From an uncultured Pelagibacteraceae bacterium (lineage in GTDB: Bacteria > Pseudomonadota > Alphaproteobacteria > Pelagibacterales > Pelagibacteraceae), in the NCBI GenBank assembly GCA_902606645.1, contig CACLHJ010000002.1, forward strand, positions 1 through 47,500: 47,500 bases of DNA, in the 5' to 3' direction. Numbering within the stretch: position 1 is the stretch's first letter; every line of letters begins with the position of its first letter. The notes beneath the pieces were generated by a model, which saw nothing but the letters and a program-made list of their open reading frames with translations, ran no database searches and was not told the origin of the DNA. A program made the position numbers and the translations under genes. Shown here one piece after another: positions 7,852-16,115 of the stretch.

Positions 7852-8538
7852 ATGCAGTGGAATAAGAAATACGATTATCCAAAATCCTCAAGAGCTACAG
7901 TAGATGGCATAAGAAGATATTTATTGGGAGAGGCCAAATTACCATCAGTGACTAGTATTCTTGATCAAACTCGTTCTGAAGAGGACAAAGCTGCGCTAGC
8001 TAATTGGCGTGAGAGAACAGGCTATAAAGAGGCAGAGGCAATTACAAAAGCAGCAAGTAGTAGGGGCTCTCATATGCATAATTATTTAGAGTCTTACCTT
8101 TTAGGAAGAGAAAACTTAAGTTTTTTTGATGATAACGAACAATATAAATTAATGGCCAAAGAAATTATTGAAAAAGGATTGAATAATAGATTGGAAGAAA
8201 TTTGGGGAGTTGAATGCACACTATACTATCCAGATAAATATGCTGGTACTGCAGATTGTGTTGGAGTTTATGAGGGACGGGAAACGATAATAGATTTTAA
8301 ACAAAGCAATAAACCAAAAAAATCAGAGTATATTGACTCTTGGCTTCTTCAAACAAGCGCATATTCATTGGCTCATAATATTGTGTATAACTCTAATATC
8401 ACTTCTTGTGTAATTCTAGTTTGCACAGTAGATAAATTGTTCCAAGAATTTAAAATTCAAAGTCATGATTTAGTTGTTTACCAGAACTTATTTTTGGGAA
8501 GATTAAAAAAATTTAATGAGCTTTCAAATTTAGCTTAA
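7852..8538 (+). CDS. PD-(D/E)XK exonuclease, MGME1/RecB-like
   Basis: Probably an ATP-independent single-strand DNA exonuclease of the RecB-like PD-(D/E)XK superfamily, similar to mitochondrial MGME1 and related phage proteins. With ATG 7852 as start it has 228 residues. The nuclease residues are visible in order: E121 (GVECTLY), D135 (AGTAD), D148-x-K150 (IIDFKQS), and the Q167-x3-Y171 motif typical of the RecB group. An upstream TTG at 7783 would add 23 residues overlapping rmuC and is less likely. It lies between rmuC and sbcB, which suggests a shared DNA-repair role. Family is by motif only, the exact subfamily is inference. Confidence 0.8.
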   Translation: MQWNKKYDYPKSSRATVDGIRRYLLGEAKLPSVTSILDQTRSEEDKAALANWRERTGYKEAEAITKAASSRGSHMHNYLESYLLGRENLSFFDDNEQYKLMAKEIIEKGLNNRLEEIWGVECTLYYPDKYAGTADCVGVYEGRETIIDFKQSNKPKKSEYIDSWLLQTSAYSLAHNIVYNSNITSCVILVCTVDKLFQEFKIQSHDLVVYQNLFLGRLKKFNELSNLA

Positions 8539-8546
8539 ATATTAAT

Positions 8547-9983
8547 ATGGATAAAATAGTAATTTACGATACCGAAACAACTAATAGTACTATCTGGGGA
8601 AGTATTATTGAGGTTGGTGCGGTGGTTGTAGATAAAAACCTTAAAGAAATTGGAAAGTTAAATATTCGTGGGCGAATGCCAGAAGGAGAAGTACCAAGCG
8701 CTAAAGCACTTCTAGTAAACTCTACAAGTATTGATTTACTTACCAAAGGCAACTATTCACATTATGATTTTCTAGGAGTTGTCGAAAATTTTTTTTCAAA
8801 AGCAGCTCCATCTTTGTTCATGGGTTGGAGCAATCTTAACTTTGACCGTCGAATGTTTCACTTTAATTTTTTTAAAGGAAACAGATATCCATATTTAACC
8901 CACTCTTCACCCAATCAAGAGTCTGATGGTCTACATGTTGCAAGAGCTGCCCAAACGATAAACTCAAAAACTTTAAAGACTGAATTAACACCTGCAGGAA
9001 ATGAAAGTTTGGCTTTAGAAGCACTTGCCCGACAACAAGGATTTGATACCACTCAACAACATACAGCTTATCATGACGCTTTCACAAGTTTAAAAATTCT
9101 TAGAATTATAAAAGATCAACATAAAGATAATTGGGAAAAATTTTTAAGCACTTCTACAAAAGGTAGTGTTGAGTCACTTTTAAAAAGTGAGGGAATTTAT
9201 TCTATCTTTGAAAATGTAAAAGGACGAAATATGATGTATCTAGTTTCTACACTTCATCCAGAGCATTGTTTTCATCCTACTTATGCATCTTGGGGATATG
9301 TTTGGGATTTAAGAAGGAATCCAGAACCTTTTTTAAATTTGCCAGTTAATGAGCTTAAAGCAAATTTAAAAAAAATTAGTCCAAAAGCACTAAGAGTACT
9401 AAAAACTAATAAGGCTCCAGTAGTATTAGATAAAAAATTTGCATTAAAGGAAAAAGCATATTCAGAATTAGATTTAGAAACAATTATTAAAAGAGCAAAG
9501 TTAGTAAGAGACAGTGAAAATTTTTGTAAAAACATTCAAATTATTAATAGGGAAGCTGCTGAGGAGAAAGCCCAAACTCAAACACAAGAAGATTTACTTC
9601 CAGAAGAGACGTTGTATGAAAAATTTATTCCCAATAAAGATACTGCATTATTTAAAACGTGGCATAGTTCATCTTGGGAAGATAAACTAAGATTATTAGA
9701 TAAGTTTCAAGACAAAAGATGCAGTTGGTTTGGACAAAAAATAATCTACCAAGAAGCACCTCATATTTTACCCCCCGATTTATACAAAAATATTAAAAGT
9801 GAAATTGCTAGGAGAATATTGAGTAAAAATAAGGAAAAATGGCAAACTATTGGCATGGCTTATACCGAAATTGATACATTGAGAGATCAAGCCTCTAATC
9901 GTGACGATCAGGATGAGTTGAAAAAATTAGACGAAATTAATGAATTTATAATGTCAATTGAAAAAAAATATGAAATTGCCTAG
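8547..9983 (+). CDS. sbcB: Exodeoxyribonuclease I (ExoI/SbcB family)
   Basis: Degrades single-stranded DNA 3'-5' in recombination and mismatch repair. The 478 residues match E. coli ExoI (475). The DEDDh exonuclease core is clear: D8 and E10 in YDTETTN, D100 in SNLNFDRRMF, and H172 with D177 in HTAYHDAF. Further ExoI-like segments are PSAKALLVNSTSID near residues 50-64 and LHPEHCFHPTYASWGYVWDLRRNP in the middle SH3-like region (shown in two parts, near residues 236-259). The C-terminal third is helical and charged, as in the family. It lies eight bases after the RecB-like nuclease gene. Confidence 0.9.
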   Translation: MDKIVIYDTETTNSTIWGSIIEVGAVVVDKNLKEIGKLNIRGRMPEGEVPSAKALLVNSTSIDLLTKGNYSHYDFLGVVENFFSKAAPSLFMGWSNLNFDRRMFHFNFFKGNRYPYLTHSSPNQESDGLHVARAAQTINSKTLKTELTPAGNESLALEALARQQGFDTTQQHTAYHDAFTSLKILRIIKDQHKDNWEKFLSTSTKGSVESLLKSEGIYSIFENVKGRNMMYLVSTLHPEHCFHPTYASWGYVWDLRRNPEPFLNLPVNELKANLKKISPKALRVLKTNKAPVVLDKKFALKEKAYSELDLETIIKRAKLVRDSENFCKNIQIINREAAEEKAQTQTQEDLLPEETLYEKFIPNKDTALFKTWHSSSWEDKLRLLDKFQDKRCSWFGQKIIYQEAPHILPPDLYKNIKSEIARRILSKNKEKWQTIGMAYTEIDTLRDQASNRDDQDELKKLDEINEFIMSIEKKYEIA

Positions 9984-10017
9984 TTGACTTTAAGGCTCCA
10001 GTTTATAGAAAGACTTT

Positions 10018-10335
10018 ATGCTTATAGATTTTAAAGACGAGGATTTTGACAATAAAATTAAAAATGAAGACGTATCAGTGATTCAATTTTCAGCATCGTG
10101 GTGTGGTCCATGTAAAGCCCTTAAGCCAGTGATGGATAAATTGTCAGACGAGTACAAAGATAAAGCAAATTTTTACATTACTGATATTGAAGATGCTGGA
10201 ATTAATACAGGTTCAGCAGCTGGAATTCGTGGAGTTCCAACAGTGATTATATATAAAAAAGGACAAGAAGTAAGTCGAAAGGTTGGAGGAGTTCCAGAAG
10301 GTCATATGAAAGAATTCCTAGACGAAAATATTTAG
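10018..10335 (+). CDS. Thioredoxin
   Basis: A 105-residue thioredoxin-fold disulfide reductase with the active site WCGPC (C29, C32), the early LIDFKDEDF strand/helix, and the cis-proline loop RGVPTVIIYKKG. The C-terminal GGVPEGHMKEFLDENI matches classic thioredoxin. There is no signal sequence, so it acts in the cytoplasm. It follows sbcB by 34 bases and overlaps the end of folC on the other strand by four bases. It could be the main thioredoxin or a paralogue, so no symbol is given. Confidence 0.93.
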   Translation: MLIDFKDEDFDNKIKNEDVSVIQFSASWCGPCKALKPVMDKLSDEYKDKANFYITDIEDAGINTGSAAGIRGVPTVIIYKKGQEVSRKVGGVPEGHMKEFLDENI

Positions 10336-11600
10336 TTTAGATTTAACACCTCTCCAGCAAGATACAAAGATCCCGTTATCAAAATTATATCGTTTTCCTT
10401 GACTGAAATTGACTTAATAGCATCAATAATACCTTCTTTATATTCAACGTTTTCAAAGCTATTAAGTTTGTTTTTTAATACTTTTCCTTTGATTGAGTTT
10501 GGTTGATTAGGGATATCTATAGTGGTCAATGAGGAAATATTTTTAAAATAACTCATATATTCTTTGTGATCTTTATTGCCCATCATACCTAGAATAATAT
10601 GTTTATTACAATTCAAACTTTCCAAATATTCATTTAAAACTTTTGCTCCTAAAGGGTTATGAGATCCATCAACAAGCAATTTATTATTTTTAACCAATTC
10701 TTTAAGTTTACCAGAATCTATTTCTTGAAGTCTTGCGATACTTTTAATTTTAGTAATTCCATCTTTAATGTGTTTTTCACCTACTTTTAATTGGTCAATT
10801 GATCTTAAAGTTGCTATTGCAGTTGAAATATTTTCTAATTGAAATTGACCTTTAACTTTTGGAATTGGAAGCTTGATCCCACCATCTTTATCTTCATAAT
10901 AAATAAAGCCATTTTCATTCAATGAATAATTAAAATCTTCATTAAAAAAATATTTTTTTGAGGAATTTTTTTTAATTGAATTTTTTATTTCACTAACAAT
11001 TTTAGATGAATTTTGCTTTGCAATGATAATATTGGAATTTAATAAAGTTGAGGTTTTTTCAAATATTATTTTTTTAGTTGTTCGTTCGTTCTCAGGCAGC
11101 CAATCTAGATGATCCAAACCAATAGAGGTTACAATACTTGCTAAATTATTTTTTAGTATATTTGTTGCGTCAAAACGATGAAACAAACCTGCTTCAATTA
11201 AGTTAATATTTTCAGGGTATTTTGAAGCATTATAAAAGTAGGCTGCTGTTAATATTTCAAAAAAAGTTATTGGTTCATTGTTATTTGCTTCTTCAATTTC
11301 CTCAAAAAGAATTCCAAGTTCGTCATCATTTAATTCCTCATTATTAAATACAAATCTTTCATTTATTCTTTTTATATGTGGGCTGGTGTAAATGTTACAC
11401 TTAATATTTGCCTCTTTTAAAATTGAAAATAAAGCCTGAATAGTTGAATATTTGCCGTTAGTTCCAACAACTGAAATAGTTTTCAATTTGTCTTGTGGAT
11501 CTCCAAGGGTTTTACAGAGTTTTTTTACTCTATTTAAACTTAGATCTATCTCTTTAGGATGCAACTTTTGTAAGCGATTGACTATCTTCTGTAGTTTCAT
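10332..11600 (-). CDS. folC: Folylpolyglutamate synthase / dihydrofolate synthase
   Basis: Mur-ligase family enzyme that adds glutamate to dihydropteroate and folates. At 422 residues it has family length. Motifs are LHPKEIDLSLNRVKKL at the N-terminus, a P-loop GTNGKYST (46-53), SPHIKRINERF, the VTSIGLDHLDWL segment, and DGSHNPLGAKVL near residue 295. The P-loop has Tyr where the family consensus GTNGKGS has Gly; the lysine is retained. The start overlaps the end of accD by 47 bases in another frame and was chosen because the family N-terminus begins there. It is the last gene of the long minus-strand run, the accD-folC order being common in Alphaproteobacteria. Confidence 0.95.
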   Translation of the reverse strand: MKLQKIVNRLQKLHPKEIDLSLNRVKKLCKTLGDPQDKLKTISVVGTNGKYSTIQALFSILKEANIKCNIYTSPHIKRINERFVFNNEELNDDELGILFEEIEEANNNEPITFFEILTAAYFYNASKYPENINLIEAGLFHRFDATNILKNNLASIVTSIGLDHLDWLPENERTTKKIIFEKTSTLLNSNIIIAKQNSSKIVSEIKNSIKKNSSKKYFFNEDFNYSLNENGFIYYEDKDGGIKLPIPKVKGQFQLENISTAIATLRSIDQLKVGEKHIKDGITKIKSIARLQEIDSGKLKELVKNNKLLVDGSHNPLGAKVLNEYLESLNCNKHIILGMMGNKDHKEYMSYFKNISSLTTIDIPNQPNSIKGKVLKNKLNSFENVEYKEGIIDAIKSISVKENDIILITGSLYLAGEVLNLN

Positions 11601-12483
11601 TTTGTTCAGAAGTTATAACAGAATTTCGCTTTAACAATATTGATAATAGAGTTCCAATTTTAGATGCAAGATCTTTTCGTTCAACTATTAGGTCAACAAA
11701 TCCAGTTTTTTCAACATACTCACTTTTTTGAAAACCTTCTGGTAGCTCCTCTTTAACAGTTCCTTGAATAACTCTTGCACCAGCAAATGCAATCAATGCA
11801 CCAGGTTCTGCAATATTGATATCTCCAAGCATCGCATAAGAGGCAGTTATTCCTCCAGCAGTAGGATCTGTAATACACACCAAATAAGGTAAACCATTTT
11901 TTTTTAATTCGTTAATTGCAAGGGTAGTTCTAGTCATCTGAGATAATGAAATTAAACTTTCCATCATTCTCATTCCACCACCTGCACTAATACATAGAAA
12001 AGGCATTTTATTTTCTATTGCATGTTGAATTCCATATAAAAAAGCTTCACCTTCAGCAGCAGCCATTGAAGCACCAAGGAAATCAAAGTCAGATGCAACA
12101 GCAGTAATTTTAATATTATCAATAGTGCCAGAAGCAACCATCATACCACACTCTAACCCGGTTTTTTTTCGTGCACTTTTTAATCTGTCTTTGTATGATT
12201 TAGAGTCAGTCCAATTCAATGGATCATCTTTTGGAATAGGAGTTTTAAATATTTCATAATTATTTTTACCAAATAAAATATCAAATCTCTGTTTAGGTTT
12301 TATTCTATGGTGTTTATTACATTCAGGACAAACCCATAAATTACTTTCTAAATCTTTTTTAAGTATTGGGCCTATACAACATGAAGTCCAATCACTATTT
12401 GCAATATCTTCTTTCGAAGCTCTTTCTTTAATAGCTGTTTTGATTTTCTCACCAGCTTTTATTATTTTTGTAATCCAATTCAT
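11554..12483 (-). CDS. accD: Acetyl-CoA carboxylase carboxyltransferase subunit beta
   Basis: Together with AccA, transfers the carboxyl group from carboxybiotin to acetyl-CoA, giving malonyl-CoA for fatty acid synthesis. The product has 309 residues. The N-terminal zinc-ribbon region reads WTSCCIGPI (C35, C36), then VCPECNKHH (C52, C55): the second Cys pair is standard, but the first is an adjacent pair instead of C-x2-C. The crotonase-like core follows, with GGGMRMMESLISLSQM and ITDPTAGGITASYAMLGD, ending in GARVIQGTVKEELPEGFQKSEY (two segments). Its partner accA lies about 21 kb away. The gene follows trpA with a four-base overlap. Confidence 0.96.
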   Translation of the reverse strand: MNWITKIIKAGEKIKTAIKERASKEDIANSDWTSCCIGPILKKDLESNLWVCPECNKHHRIKPKQRFDILFGKNNYEIFKTPIPKDDPLNWTDSKSYKDRLKSARKKTGLECGMMVASGTIDNIKITAVASDFDFLGASMAAAEGEAFLYGIQHAIENKMPFLCISAGGGMRMMESLISLSQMTRTTLAINELKKNGLPYLVCITDPTAGGITASYAMLGDINIAEPGALIAFAGARVIQGTVKEELPEGFQKSEYVEKTGFVDLIVERKDLASKIGTLLSILLKRNSVITSEQNETTEDSQSLTKVAS

Positions 12484-13280
12484 TTAATTTTATTCTTTAA
12501 TCTTCTAACTACATTAGTAACATTTGTGACAGCATTTTGTCTGTTTTTAATTGATTTAGATATTTCCTTACAAATCGCACTTCCTACAACCAAACCATCA
12601 GCTTTTTTGAGTGATTTAATAGTTTTTTCAGTGATTCCAAATCCAATTACAACATTTTTTGATTTGTTTTGATTTTTAATTTTGAAATAATTTTCTAAAA
12701 TTTTTTTAGGGGAAACTTTTAATTTTCCTCCTGTAGTTGATAGCATACTTATATAGTAAATCATATCATGAGAATCTTTTATAATTTTTTTTAATCTTAT
12801 ATTTGATGTAGTTGGAGAAACTAATTGTACAAAGTTGATACCTTTTCTTTTACACTTTTCAGAAAAACTTTTATTTTCTGGATAGGGAAGGTCAACAACA
12901 ATTAAACCATCTATTTTTGAACTTTTACATTTTTTTAGAAATTTATTTTCATCATATTGATAAATCATGTTGTAATAGCCCATTAAAATAATAGGGGTTG
13001 TTTTTTTTGATAACTTAAATGCTTTAGCAATTGTAAAAACATCATTTATTTTAATTCCATTTTTAATGGCGCGATAAGCACTTGTTTGTATTTGACCACC
13101 ATCTGCAATAGGAGTGTTATGTGGGAAACCCAACTCACATATATCAGCGTGAGCTGATATTGACTTAAGAATATCTAAAGATTTTTTTTTAGTATTATCA
13201 CCAGCAACCGTATAAGTTAACAATGCTGGTCTTTTAGCATTTCTTGCTTTTTTAAAAACTTCGTTAATTAATGAGACCAT
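12480..13280 (-). CDS. trpA: Tryptophan synthase alpha chain, divergent
   Basis: Cleaves indole-3-glycerol phosphate to indole, which is passed to TrpB. The 266-residue TIM barrel keeps the two catalytic acids at the classical numbers, E49 (CELGFP) and D60 (IADGG). Also present are LIVVDLPYPE, FVQLVSPTT, and the phosphate-binding GFGI and GLVVGSAI. The usual FSDP-x-ADG reads HNTPIADG, and the usual GVTG loop reads STTGG, so it differs from the textbook enzyme at the loops that contact TrpB and close the active site. It overlaps both neighbours by a few bases. Confidence 0.94.
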   Translation of the reverse strand: MVSLINEVFKKARNAKRPALLTYTVAGDNTKKKSLDILKSISAHADICELGFPHNTPIADGGQIQTSAYRAIKNGIKINDVFTIAKAFKLSKKTTPIILMGYYNMIYQYDENKFLKKCKSSKIDGLIVVDLPYPENKSFSEKCKRKGINFVQLVSPTTSNIRLKKIIKDSHDMIYYISMLSTTGGKLKVSPKKILENYFKIKNQNKSKNVVIGFGITEKTIKSLKKADGLVVGSAICKEISKSIKNRQNAVTNVTNVVRRLKNKIK

Positions 13281-14509
13281 TAATTCTTACCTAATCTCTC
13301 TTTTAAAATGTCCCTATCTTTTTTTGCATCTCCACAAGAATTTACAATTATAATTGTATCTTTGCTTAGTTTGGGAGCAATTTTAATTGCTTCAGCGAAT
13401 GCATGGCTAGGCTCTAAACTTGGATTTAAGTTTTCAAACTTGGTTACCATAACGTGTGCATTTAAAGCTTCTTCATCAGTTGCAAAAGTATATCTTGCTC
13501 TTTTAGTATCTTTTAAGAAACAATGAATAGGACTTACTCCTGGGTAATCTAATCCAGCACTTATAGATTCTGTTTCATTTATTTGACCCTCATTATTTTG
13601 GCAAACATAAGAAGCAGCACCATGTAAAACTCCAATTTTTGCATTTCTGCTTAATGGAGCAGCATGAAGTTTTGATTTTTTAGGCCCACCCGCCTCAACT
13701 CCAACCAGTTCAATTTGTTTTTTGTCAAAATCTATAAATTCACTCCAGAAGCCATAAGCCGAACTTCCACCACCTACACAATTGATTAATTTAATTTTCT
13801 TTGGAATTTTTTTAAATTCAGATTTTAATTGTACTTTTAATTCTCTAGATATTTGGGCAGTGCTCCACCCACATATTTTAACAAATATATTTGGTCCTAC
13901 TGTACTACCAACACACATGTGAGTATTATCGCAGTTTGATACCCAGTATCTCATGCATTCACTTACGGCATCTACCAAAGTCTGGCTGCCAGAATAAACA
14001 GGGACAATCTCAGCCCCATTTTTTTTCATTGCATCACAGTTTGGTTTTTGTCTTTTAATATCTTTAGCACCCATAAATATTTTACATTTCAATCCAAACT
14101 TTTTTGCAGCCATACTTAACATTTTTCCCGCATAACCTGCTCCTGTGTCACCAACAATATATTTTTTACCCATTGCTTTACAAAGAAGCGCATGCACAGT
14201 CGCATTATATATTTTATGAGCACCACCATTGGCTTCAGAAACAACTTTTGCCCATATTTGAGCACCACCTAAATGGTTGGTCAAATTTTCCAGTTTTACA
14301 AATGAAGTTGGAGAACCAATATAATTTTTAAAATAATAGTCTCTCTTCTTAATAAATTTTTTATCTTTTCTTAATTTTTTAAATCCTTCTGTTAAATCCT
14401 CTACAGGTTTTTTTAGAGTTTCAGGAATAAAACTACCACCAAATTTTCCTCCCCAAAAACCAAATTGGTCATGTTGATCAATTAATGGAACACCTTTTTT
14501 AAGTTTCAT
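13280..14509 (-). CDS. trpB: Tryptophan synthase beta chain, divergent
   Basis: PLP enzyme that joins indole and serine to make tryptophan. At 409 residues it has the TrpB1 length and frame: GKFGGSFIPETL, GAHKIYN with the PLP lysine K99, INCVGGGSSAYGFW, ESISAGLDYPGVSP, LEPSHAFAEA and a C-terminal Ser before GDAKKD. The active site differs from consensus. The EDLNHTG-type loop before GAHK is replaced by VVSEANG, and ETGAGQHG reads DTGAGYAG, giving Asp121 where the catalytic Glu109 is expected, and Tyr/Ala for Gln/His. Context (trpF-trpB-trpA) argues that it still makes tryptophan. It overlaps trpF by 11 bases. Confidence 0.92.
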   Translation of the reverse strand: MKLKKGVPLIDQHDQFGFWGGKFGGSFIPETLKKPVEDLTEGFKKLRKDKKFIKKRDYYFKNYIGSPTSFVKLENLTNHLGGAQIWAKVVSEANGGAHKIYNATVHALLCKAMGKKYIVGDTGAGYAGKMLSMAAKKFGLKCKIFMGAKDIKRQKPNCDAMKKNGAEIVPVYSGSQTLVDAVSECMRYWVSNCDNTHMCVGSTVGPNIFVKICGWSTAQISRELKVQLKSEFKKIPKKIKLINCVGGGSSAYGFWSEFIDFDKKQIELVGVEAGGPKKSKLHAAPLSRNAKIGVLHGAASYVCQNNEGQINETESISAGLDYPGVSPIHCFLKDTKRARYTFATDEEALNAHVMVTKFENLNPSLEPSHAFAEAIKIAPKLSKDTIIIVNSCGDAKKDRDILKERLGKN

Positions 14510-15128
14510 TTTTAATCTGTTTTACTTTTTTTAAAAAAATTTCTATTTTGGATAGATCTTTTAATCCAGAAGTTTCTAAGCCTCCAGACAAATCTATAAA
14601 ATCAGCTATTTTTCCATAATTTTCTAAGTCATCGTTGTATTTAATATTACCAGCAATCATCAATTTTTTATTAATTTTTATGTCTTTGATTAGATCATGA
14701 TCAAATGCTTCACTTTTCTCATAACCTTTACTATCAAATAAATAAATATCAGTTACCTCATTAAAATCTTGATATTTTTCTAGATCTGATTTGTCTTTAA
14801 TAGTAAATGCAGTAATTATTTTTTTATTATAGTTTATCTTGATAGAGTTTATTTGTTCCGGAGTACAATCATATAATTGGTAATAATCAAAAGGTAGATT
14901 TTTAATTTTTTCTAATATTTCTTCATTAGGCTTGACTAATACAGCGACATACTGACAATTATTTTTCTTTATATTTAACAAGTTTTCTAATTTATCAAAC
15001 TCAACATACCTAGGACTTTTTTGATAGTTACAAATAAAACCAATAAATTTTGGTGAATATGGATGATTAACGATAAAGCTTAATGTATCTGGATCAGAGA
15101 CTCCACAGATTTTACAGCCCTCGATCAT
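14499..15128 (-). CDS. trpF: Phosphoribosylanthranilate isomerase
   Basis: Third step of tryptophan synthesis, an Amadori rearrangement of phosphoribosylanthranilate; cytoplasmic TIM barrel of 209 residues. The N-terminus EGCKICGVSDPDTLSFI holds the general-base Cys in KICG. The catalytic Asp lies in YLFDSKGYEKSEAFDHDL, and the phosphate-binding LMIAGNI and IDLSGGLETSGLKDLSKI segments follow the family. The start overlaps the end of pyrF by four bases, and the gene is co-directional with trpB and trpA. The other trp genes are not in the window. Confidence 0.95.
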   Translation of the reverse strand: MIEGCKICGVSDPDTLSFIVNHPYSPKFIGFICNYQKSPRYVEFDKLENLLNIKKNNCQYVAVLVKPNEEILEKIKNLPFDYYQLYDCTPEQINSIKINYNKKIITAFTIKDKSDLEKYQDFNEVTDIYLFDSKGYEKSEAFDHDLIKDIKINKKLMIAGNIKYNDDLENYGKIADFIDLSGGLETSGLKDLSKIEIFLKKVKQIKNET

Positions 15129-15817
15129 TGGCTCAAATGATCAATTAATCTTTTTACATTAAGTTTAATATTACCTTTGGTAAGCGATCTACCCATTACA
15201 ACACCTGTTACTTTATTCTTAAAAGCATCTTTTGGAGTCATTACTCTTGCTTGATCGTTCAAATTATCACCTGGTAGTCTTATGCCAGGTGTTATTATTA
15301 AAAAATTTTTAAATTTTTTTCTAATCATTTTGGACTCTTGTGGTGAGCATACAATTCCATCACAACCTGATTTTTTTATAAGTTCAGCTTGTTTCAAAAC
15401 TAATTGTTGAACATTTTTTGTATGACCTATTTCTTTCAAAGATTTATTATTCAAGCTTGTTAAAATTGTAACACCTAAAACTTTTAAGTTTTTATTTATT
15501 TTTTTAGCATGCTTTTTTATAACTTTTAGCATATCGAGACCACCATTTGCATGAACAGTAATGTACTTACATTTTTTTAAATCCTTCAAACTATCAATTG
15601 CTGAAAGGGCAGTTTGTGGAATATCATTTATTTTTAAATCTAACCAAAAATCTCCTTTAAACTTCTCAAGGAACTTTCTTCCATTTTTTGAGTAAAAAAG
15701 TTGCAATCCAAATTTTGGTACGATCTTTAATTTACTATTTTTTGTTTGAACAATAATATCTTTAATTTTTTTTATCTTTGAGGCATCACACGCAACAAAT
15801 ATAGTTTTGTTATTCAT
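15125..15817 (-). CDS. pyrF: Orotidine 5'-phosphate decarboxylase
   Basis: Last step of UMP synthesis, decarboxylating OMP to UMP. The 230-residue TIM barrel has the catalytic signature in LDLKINDIPQT, the Lys-x-x-Asp arrangement of the family, plus KIVPKFGLQLFY, the substrate-loop region SPQESKMI and the phosphate-binding ending TPGIRLPGDN and GVVMGRSLTKG. The position just after ihfB and before trpF is common in alphaproteobacterial genomes. Its ATG overlaps the end of ihfB by eight bases. Confidence 0.95.
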   Translation of the reverse strand: MNNKTIFVACDASKIKKIKDIIVQTKNSKLKIVPKFGLQLFYSKNGRKFLEKFKGDFWLDLKINDIPQTALSAIDSLKDLKKCKYITVHANGGLDMLKVIKKHAKKINKNLKVLGVTILTSLNNKSLKEIGHTKNVQQLVLKQAELIKKSGCDGIVCSPQESKMIRKKFKNFLIITPGIRLPGDNLNDQARVMTPKDAFKNKVTGVVMGRSLTKGNIKLNVKRLIDHLSQ

Positions 15818-16097
15818 TATTTAATTTTTTAAACAAGTCTTTGGACATTTTAAAGTGAATAGTTTTTTTTTCAGGAGTATTGACTTTTTCTCCTGTTTTA
15901 GGATTTCTAGATATTCTGGCTTTTTGAATATTTGTAGAGAATACTCCAAAACCTCGTAGTTCTACTCGATCTCCTCTTCTTAGCGCTCGCTTTATTTCGT
16001 TTAAAATTATGTTGGTAAACTTTTCTAAGTCTTTTTTTAAGAAATTAGGGTAATTGTTTGAAAGTTGTTTTAAAAGCTTTGATTTTACAATAGCCAA
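15810..16097 (-). CDS. ihfB: Integration host factor beta subunit (HU/IHF family)
   Basis: A 95-residue DNA-bending nucleoid protein. It has the HU/IHF fold signatures RGDRVELRGFGVFS and the DNA-minor-groove arm ARISRNPKTGEKVNTPEKK with the conserved Pro at its tip. The rpsA-ihfB order is the same as in E. coli and in many Alphaproteobacteria, which favours IHF-beta over HU. The N-terminus IVKSKLLKQLSNNYPNF also resembles IhfB more than HU. It is 18 bases from rpsA. Confidence 0.88.
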   Translation of the reverse strand: MAIVKSKLLKQLSNNYPNFLKKDLEKFTNIILNEIKRALRRGDRVELRGFGVFSTNIQKARISRNPKTGEKVNTPEKKTIHFKMSKDLFKKLNNE

Positions 16098-16115
16098 TTT
16101 AAATCTTCTTAATTT

